A stretch of DNA of 11,045 nucleotides, taken from positions 1-11,045 of the forward strand of contig CAYTCD010000061.1 of the NCBI GenBank assembly GCA_964436335.1, written 5' to 3'. The DNA is from Pullibacteroides sp964436335. GTDB lineage: Bacteria > Bacteroidota > Bacteroidia > Bacteroidales > P3. Under the pieces are notes generated by a model. That model did no database searches and had not been told where the DNA came from. It worked only from the letters and a program-made list of their open reading frames with translations. The stretch's first letter is position 1; each line of letters starts with the position of its first letter. The position numbers were made by a program, and so were the translations under genes. Positions 6,557-11,045 of the stretch are shown one piece after another.

Positions 6557-7510
6557 CTATTTCTCAAATTGGGATTTTTGGGGAAAACGTTCCTGCAGGT
6601 ATGCGGCAGCTTGCAAACGGTCGCTGTCTTGCGCCATCTGAGAATCGTTCATACACAAAAAGGTGGGGTTGTATTGCTCCAGTTTTTTATACAGATGCCT
6701 TTCGTGGATTTGGAGCCTGAATGAAGTTCTGTTGCCTACATACTGCAAATGCGCCCGTTTTTCGGCAAGTGCGCAGTAGGAGTAGAGATGGCGTTGCACA
6801 TCGTTGTCGTGGCGTATATGATGCGTGAAAGTGGGCGTCAGTTCATCTTTGAACATTTCATATATACGGGCATAGTCGCTTTTCAGGTAGGCATCTATGT
6901 TGTGGTGCGAGCGGCTTCCAAAATAAACGCCATATCTCTTTTCAACCAAATCGGCGGCGTTCTTGATAATGAGGTTGTAGTTGCCCAGTTTCTTTTTCAG
7001 TACCGTTTGTCTGAACCACAGCGATAATTTGCGGCAGGGTTTGTAGTTGAAACGGATAATGGGCAAGCCGTCTGCGGCAAAGAAAGTGTCCGGGGTAACC
7101 GGTCGGTTCAGCAGCATATCGTCGTTGGCAAACAGAAAATGTTCCGCCAGATCGGGAATGCGCGGTAAAAAATGTTCGATAACCGAGGAATTGAAGCAGG
7201 GCAGACTTTCTGCCGGCATGATTTCCGTATGATCCACAATCTGCACCTTGGGATGCGTGGTGTCTAACCATTCGGGTTTCTGGTTGTCGGTAACGATAAA
7301 TATCTTGTGAATCCAAGGGGCATACATCTCGATGGAACGCAGGCTGTATTTCAGTTCATCGTTGTCGGTGTAGCGACCTTCGCCATCCAAGGATTTGAGG
7401 GCCGGGGTATTGCCGGTAACGGCATCATGCTTGGCACGCCACTGCGGATCGTTACCGTTTACCCATAGGTAAACTAAGTCTATTTCTATCGGTTGTGTCT
7501 TATTGTCCAT
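6557..7510 (-). CDS. Stealth-family sugar-phosphate transferase (first of tandem pair)
   Basis: The product is 317 residues long if translation starts at MDNKTQPIEIDL. CR1 is IDLVYLWVNGNDPQW (10-24), CR2 ends in NDD at 129-131, CR3 is HHNIDAYLKS from 202, and CR4 is CMNDSQ at 286-291. The open frame extends upstream to 7717, but that part overlaps the preceding glycosyltransferase and has no Stealth-like sequence. The ATG at 7510 matches the start of the paralogue. The first 11 bases overlap the end of the upstream gene (ATGGACAATAA contains its stop), which implies coupled translation. The role is probably phosphosugar transfer to a surface glycan. The C-terminal half is the least similar part relative to the paralogue, so donor or acceptor preference may have diverged. 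Confidence 0.9.
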   Translation of the reverse strand: MDNKTQPIEIDLVYLWVNGNDPQWRAKHDAVTGNTPALKSLDGEGRYTDNDELKYSLRSIEMYAPWIHKIFIVTDNQKPEWLDTTHPKVQIVDHTEIMPAESLPCFNSSVIEHFLPRIPDLAEHFLFANDDMLLNRPVTPDTFFAADGLPIIRFNYKPCRKLSLWFRQTVLKKKLGNYNLIIKNAADLVEKRYGVYFGSRSHHNIDAYLKSDYARIYEMFKDELTPTFTHHIRHDNDVQRHLYSYCALAEKRAHLQYVGNRTSFRLQIHERHLYKKLEQYNPTFLCMNDSQMAQDSDRLQAAAYLQERFPQKSQFEK

Positions 7511-8306
7511 CTTCAAGTCGTTGACTGATAATTGGATATTTTTCAAGTAGTGCATGAAATGCGGCGTCATTGCGATCCTTTCCCGCTTTAAAGTTAACCG
7601 TTTTAAGCGAGAGTTCGCGCGGTTTACCCAGTCCGTGCGGCTTGTTGTGCGGACCGAAGGGTACGGGCAGTATCGGGGTGCCGTTGACCACCGCGGCCGC
7701 CCAAAACCAGAAATCATCGGCGGTGGGGGCCAATTGTGTAAAGAGTTCCATGGCCATCATCTCCTGTTTCAGCGAATGGGGTGGATACAGCACACCGCCG
7801 CAACCGGTTTGAATATAACCGAACCCAAGGTGAATCTTTTTCAGAAGAAAGTGATACCATCTGAGTTTAGGCCAGGCCCGATAGGGTTCCCCCACCAACA
7901 CCCGCTTGGCCCGGTGGGCGATGATGGCATTGGGAAACCGCGTGTGCAGACGCAGCAAATCCCGTAACATATGGCGGTGATAGGCTATGTCATCGTCAAT
8001 GGTTACAACCAAGGCATCGGGAAAATCCTGTAGGGCGGGAACCAATTTGCGGTATGAGCGGATATCCGGGTCGTAGTTGCGTATTTCGAATATGGGGTTG
8101 CTCTCGGCCAGTGCGGTCAGTTCTTCCGGAATAGGAATACCTTCGGAATCGAATTGGGCGAACGTAAGGTAAAGCACCACCTTGTCGGGCAGCACCGAAC
8201 CGGCAAGAATAGACCTGACAGCCCCTACCGCATAGGAAATGGCGGCGGGAAACGAGGTAAGAGACACGATAACCTCTTGCTTAGGCTTGTCTTGGCGTGC
8301 GTTCAT
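7500..8306 (-). CDS. Family 2-like glycosyltransferase
   Basis: The 268-residue product is a GT-A-type transferase. Its opening EVIVSLTSFPAAISYAVGAVRSIL (11-34) and PDKVVLYL resemble the small glycosyltransferases found in Bacteroidota polysaccharide loci. The RSYRKLVPAL segment (83-92) precedes VTIDDDIAY (101-109), whose DDD at 104-106 would bind the metal and nucleotide sugar. A FWFWAAA segment near 200 fits the acceptor-side region. The start was set at the ATG at 8306, 10 bp after the SulP stop. The frame stays open 48 codons further upstream, but that part overlaps the SulP gene and looks like shadow sequence. Its stop overlaps the start of the next Stealth gene, so it acts in the same operon and probably on the same glycan. 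The sugar specificity is unknown. Confidence 0.82.
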   Translation of the reverse strand: MNARQDKPKQEVIVSLTSFPAAISYAVGAVRSILAGSVLPDKVVLYLTFAQFDSEGIPIPEELTALAESNPIFEIRNYDPDIRSYRKLVPALQDFPDALVVTIDDDIAYHRHMLRDLLRLHTRFPNAIIAHRAKRVLVGEPYRAWPKLRWYHFLLKKIHLGFGYIQTGCGGVLYPPHSLKQEMMAMELFTQLAPTADDFWFWAAAVVNGTPILPVPFGPHNKPHGLGKPRELSLKTVNFKAGKDRNDAAFHALLEKYPIISQRLEDGQ

Positions 8307-8316
8307 CTTTTTGAAA

Positions 8317-10026
8317 TTATGCGTTTTGCTTTTCTGTTTCGTCCAACTCTTCCAGCATCTTGCGCGAGCGTTCCAAGGCCAGATTGATGTTGGAGCAGAC
8401 GTTTTCGCTGCCCACCACATTAAAGAAGCCCGATTTGGAGAGCGTTTCATGCACCTTGTCGCTTACCCCCGAGAGAATGATGCGGATGCCGTTCTGATGC
8501 GACATCTGGCAGAGTGATTCGAGGTTGTGCAGGCCCGAAGAGTCGATGAAAGGCACGCGCCGCATGCGGATGATCCGAATCCTGGGGCGGTCGCCGAGTT
8601 GGTTCATTGTTTCCTCGAAACGGGTGGCGATACCGAAGAAATAAGGCCCGTTGATTTCATACACTTCCACGCCTTCGGGAATGCTCAGGTGATCTTCGTG
8701 CGTTACCAAATCAGATTCGTTGCTGGGATCCAGTTCATTCTTGATGACAGAAATCTGCGTGGTTTCCATTACACGTTTGATGAACAGCACGCAGGCAATC
8801 ACCAAGCCCACTTCGATAGCCACGGTAAGGTCAAAGATAACCGTCAGGAAGAACGTGAGCAGCAACACCGCCACATCGCTTTTGGGGTTCTTGAGCAGGT
8901 TCTTGAACGTGCGCCAGCCGCTCATGTTATACGAAACCACCACCAGCACCCCCGCCAGGCAAGCCATGGGAATATATTTGGCCAACGGCATCAGGAACAG
9001 CAGAATCAACAACAGCACCACCGCATGAATGATGCCCGCCACGGGGGTACGGCCACCGTTGTTGATATTGGTCATAGTACGCGCGATGGCGCCGGTGGCG
9101 GGAATCCCGCCGAAAATAGGCGTAACCATGTTGGCGTTACCTGGGGCAATCAGTTCGGTATTGGAGTTGTGGCGGTCGCCGATAACCCCGTCGGCCACGG
9201 TGGCCGAAAGCAGGCTTTCGATCGCCCCCAGCACGGCAATCGTGATCGCCACGGGAAAGAGGTTCTTGATGGCTTCCCAATCCAACGAAGGAAGCGTGGC
9301 TTCGGGCAGTTCGGCGGCAATGGTAAAGCGGTCTCCGATGGTGTCGATGCAGGTGATGCCCGCGTAGGCTTTCAGCAAATAAACACCCACCGTCACCACG
9401 ATAATGGCGATGAGCGAACCGGGAATCTTCTTGAGGAACTTGGGCGTAAGGGCAATGATGAGCACACTCACCACGCTCACGATGACGTTCCACCAGTTCA
9501 CGCTGCCAAAGTATTTAAAGTAGAGGATCCATTTGCCCACAAAGTCGCCCGGCACTTTTTCTCCCTGAAAGTCCAGACCGAAAATATCGGCTATCTGCGT
9601 GGTAAAGATGGTAACGGCGATACCGGCGGTAAAGCCCACGATGATAGGGTAGGGGATAAACTTGATGACCGTGCCGAGCTTGAACACCCCCAGCAGTATC
9701 AACAGCACGCCCGCCATGAGCGTGGCCACTGTGAGCCCCTCGATGCCGTATTGCTGGATGATGCCGTAGATGATAACGATGAACGCGCCCGTGGGGCCGC
9801 CGATCTGCACCTTGCTGCCGCCGAGAAAAGAGATGATGAACCCTGCCACGATGGCGGTGATGATACCTTTTTCGGGGCTTACACCCGAAGCGATACCGAA
9901 AGCGATGGCCAGCGGCAAGGCCACGATGCCCACGATAACGCCCGCCATCAGGTCGGCGGTGAACTGCGATTTGTTATAAGTCTTGAACTGTGAAAAAAGT
10001 TTCGGCTTAAAATCTATGTTTTTCAT
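8317..10026 (-). CDS. SulP (SLC26-like) anion transporter with STAS domain
   Basis: The 569-residue inner-membrane transporter belongs to the SulP family, whose bacterial members import sulfate, bicarbonate or organic anions. The N-terminal half shows the family's first membrane segment DLMAGVIVGIVALPLAIAFG (25-44) and the QIGGPTGAF substrate-site motif at 74-82. Many further hydrophobic helices extend to about residue 420. The STAS domain occupies about 453-555 and includes IDSSG at 494-498, the loop that is phosphorylated in anti-sigma-antagonist relatives. The start at 10026 was chosen because the alternative ATG at 10062 falls inside the predicted -7 box. No carbonic anhydrase gene, a common partner of bicarbonate-type SulP proteins, is present here. 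The glycan genes follow after 10 bp, so they may be read from the same promoter. The substrate cannot be decided from sequence. Confidence 0.93.
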   Translation of the reverse strand: MKNIDFKPKLFSQFKTYNKSQFTADLMAGVIVGIVALPLAIAFGIASGVSPEKGIITAIVAGFIISFLGGSKVQIGGPTGAFIVIIYGIIQQYGIEGLTVATLMAGVLLILLGVFKLGTVIKFIPYPIIVGFTAGIAVTIFTTQIADIFGLDFQGEKVPGDFVGKWILYFKYFGSVNWWNVIVSVVSVLIIALTPKFLKKIPGSLIAIIVVTVGVYLLKAYAGITCIDTIGDRFTIAAELPEATLPSLDWEAIKNLFPVAITIAVLGAIESLLSATVADGVIGDRHNSNTELIAPGNANMVTPIFGGIPATGAIARTMTNINNGGRTPVAGIIHAVVLLLILLFLMPLAKYIPMACLAGVLVVVSYNMSGWRTFKNLLKNPKSDVAVLLLTFFLTVIFDLTVAIEVGLVIACVLFIKRVMETTQISVIKNELDPSNESDLVTHEDHLSIPEGVEVYEINGPYFFGIATRFEETMNQLGDRPRIRIIRMRRVPFIDSSGLHNLESLCQMSHQNGIRIILSGVSDKVHETLSKSGFFNVVGSENVCSNINLALERSRKMLEELDETEKQNA

Positions 10027-10059
10027 CGTACTTGTCTGTTTGGCTAAAAAAAACGTCGG

Positions 10060-10091
10060 CAAAAGTAGGCATAAGGACTTGAGAAAACAAA
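10060..10091 (-). promoter_or_regulatory. Putative promoter of the SulP-glycan operon
   Basis: On the minus strand, TTTG (10091-10088) is followed after 20 bp by TACTTTTG (10067-10060). Both boxes match the Bacteroidota consensus perfectly. Transcription would begin near 10052-10055, giving a leader of about 27 nt before the ATG at 10026. Confidence 0.75.
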
Positions 10092-10146
10092 GCTCTTTCT
10101 GTTTTGATATTTTTATATTAATTTACTGTATGTTGTAATTGTTTTA

Positions 10147-10154
10147 TATATTTG
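10147..10154 (+). promoter_or_regulatory. Possible -7 box for the lipoprotein gene
   Basis: TATATTTG fits TAnnTTTG and lies about 50 bp before the ATG at 10206. No good TTTG occurs at the expected distance; the nearest is ATTTAC around 10121-10126. Upstream sequence from 10100 is very AT-rich. This is a tentative promoter, divergent from the SulP promoter. Confidence 0.4.
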
Positions 10155-10205
10155 CCGCCTCTTATTCCACGGTATTGCGAATATTTAATCCTAATATAAG
10201 GTAAG

Positions 10206-11045
10206 ATGAAAAAGATTATTCTTCTGTTGGCGGCATTGTTGCCGTTTGTAATGGTTTCCTGTGAAAAGCCGGAAAAAGGCAGCGATGATGTGGTCGGTAC
10301 ATCCGGTAAGATGCTGGTCAAGAAAATGACCGCAAAAGGAACGTTGGCCTCTCATGACAATGATGATGACGATGGTTATTACGATTATTACCGCTCTCAA
10401 AGTTCCCAAAAGATAGATGCTACGTTTACATTTGCGTATGCGGACGGAAAAATGTCCCGGCTTTCGGCCTCCGGTTCCTATGCGAAAGTTTATGATGAAG
10501 AACAATCTTACAACGGGAACGTTGTAAAAAATCATGAGGAAGAAAATTTCAGTGGAAAGGGAAAAGTGTCTTTTACCTATAATGGCGATGTGATGGATTT
10601 AGGCATCACGGTCCAAGGTGAATCATCCGGAAAAGACATCTATGAGCCGGATAGGTATGATGAAAATGAGGAGTGGTCCGAAAGCGGTAGCCTTTCTGGA
10701 AATTATATCCTTAATATGGAAAATGGGATCGCGGTTTCAGGAAAAGGTACTTTCAAAAGTGATGAGGGGACTTATACTACCGATAAAATTAAATTCGGGT
10801 ATGACAATTCCGATCAATTGACAAGCCTCTACTACGAAGGGGAGTATGAATACAGAACGGAGATCAAATGGCAAAACGGCAATATGGTGAATGTCGGTTG
10901 GTATGACGATGATGATTACAAGGCCGGCAAGAAACATCCCATCAGGAGGCCTTTGGGCAAAAAGAGATCCAAAGCGGCTAAATCCGGCAGTATCGTATGG
11001 CACGATTGGCTCCGTGTGGAATACTCTTCCAAAGAAAACAAGAGT
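10206..11045 (+). CDS. Acidic lipoprotein, DUF4595-like (3' end off window)
   Basis: The frame is open from the ATG at 10206 to the last base, giving 280 residues with no stop, so the C-terminus is missing. MKKIILLLAALLPFVMVSC is a type II signal peptide with the lipidated cysteine at C19. It is followed by EKPEKGSDD, an acidic and lysine stretch of the kind that can direct Bacteroidota lipoproteins to the cell surface. The mature part looks beta-rich, with alternating hydrophobic and polar residues and repeated aromatic strands. The segment around KIKFGYDNSDQLTSLYYEG and IKWQNGNMVNVGWYD resembles DUF4595-type proteins of Bacteroidales. Aspartate runs occur at 53-56 and 234-237; the latter leads into a basic stretch at 239-259. 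Function is unknown. A weak AAGG lies 5 bases before the start. Confidence 0.8.
   Translation, partial: MKKIILLLAALLPFVMVSCEKPEKGSDDVVGTSGKMLVKKMTAKGTLASHDNDDDDGYYDYYRSQSSQKIDATFTFAYADGKMSRLSASGSYAKVYDEEQSYNGNVVKNHEEENFSGKGKVSFTYNGDVMDLGITVQGESSGKDIYEPDRYDENEEWSESGSLSGNYILNMENGIAVSGKGTFKSDEGTYTTDKIKFGYDNSDQLTSLYYEGEYEYRTEIKWQNGNMVNVGWYDDDDYKAGKKHPIRRPLGKKRSKAAKSGSIVWHDWLRVEYSSKENKS

Noticed and set aside
7511..7717. N-terminal extension of the first tandem Stealth protein
   Set aside because: It overlaps the upstream glycosyltransferase and is basic shadow sequence. The paralogue starts at the position equivalent to 7510.
8527..9993. A 488-codon plus-strand open frame opposite the SulP gene
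   Set aside because: The translation is dominated by His, Asp, Gly and Arg, with no hydrophobic core or known motif. It is a shadow of the SulP coding sequence.
10027..10062. SulP start at the upstream ATG at 10062
   Set aside because: That codon lies within the predicted -7 box (10060-10067), so it would not be in the transcript.
10027..10205. tRNA, riboswitch or small RNA in the divergent intergenic region
   Set aside because: The region is AT-rich, with promoter-like boxes only. I see no cloverleaf, no conserved riboswitch core and no terminator hairpin.

Overview
The window looks like a chromosomal segment from a member of the Bacteroidota, probably order Bacteroidales. Three perfect TAnnTTTG -7 boxes occur at gene starts, and two of them have a TTG or TTTG -33 box 20 bp upstream. 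Shine-Dalgarno sequences are weak. The last gene encodes a lipoprotein of a Bacteroidales type. The base composition is fairly GC-rich for the order, which would fit an Alistipes/Rikenellaceae-like genome, but genus cannot be fixed from the sequence alone.

Layout. (1) 1-243: a small repeat array made of about 50-bp cassettes. Each cassette is bounded by perfect 9-bp inverted ends, and the cassettes are joined by a near-identical 24-bp connector. The right edge of the last cassette appears to supply the -7 box of the typA promoter. (2) 265-3650, plus strand: a tight housekeeping operon, typA (translational GTPase TypA/BipA), lipA (lipoyl synthase) and lipB (octanoyltransferase). The last two together make protein-bound lipoate from octanoyl-ACP. 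(3) 3730-8306: a compact surface-glycan island of five genes. On the plus strand, a Stealth-family sugar-phosphate transferase overlaps a GT92-like glycosyltransferase by 4 bp. Facing it on the minus strand are a family-2-like glycosyltransferase and two tandemly duplicated Stealth genes. The two converging units end 2 bp apart. (4) 8317-10026, minus strand: a SulP anion transporter with a C-terminal STAS domain. It has a near-ideal promoter and lies 10 bp upstream of the minus-strand glycan genes, so all four may be one transcript. (5) 10206 to the window end, plus strand: an incomplete acidic lipoprotein, divergent from the SulP gene.

How the parts fit. The three Stealth enzymes probably transfer hexose-1-phosphate units, and the two glycosyltransferases probably add ordinary glycosidic linkages, together decorating a capsule, LPS-like glycan or exopolysaccharide. 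No flippase, polymerase, ABC exporter or initiating transferase is present, so the island would have to work on a glycan started elsewhere. The two features most worth following up are the covarying cassette array at the typA promoter and the three-gene Stealth cluster next to a SulP transporter.
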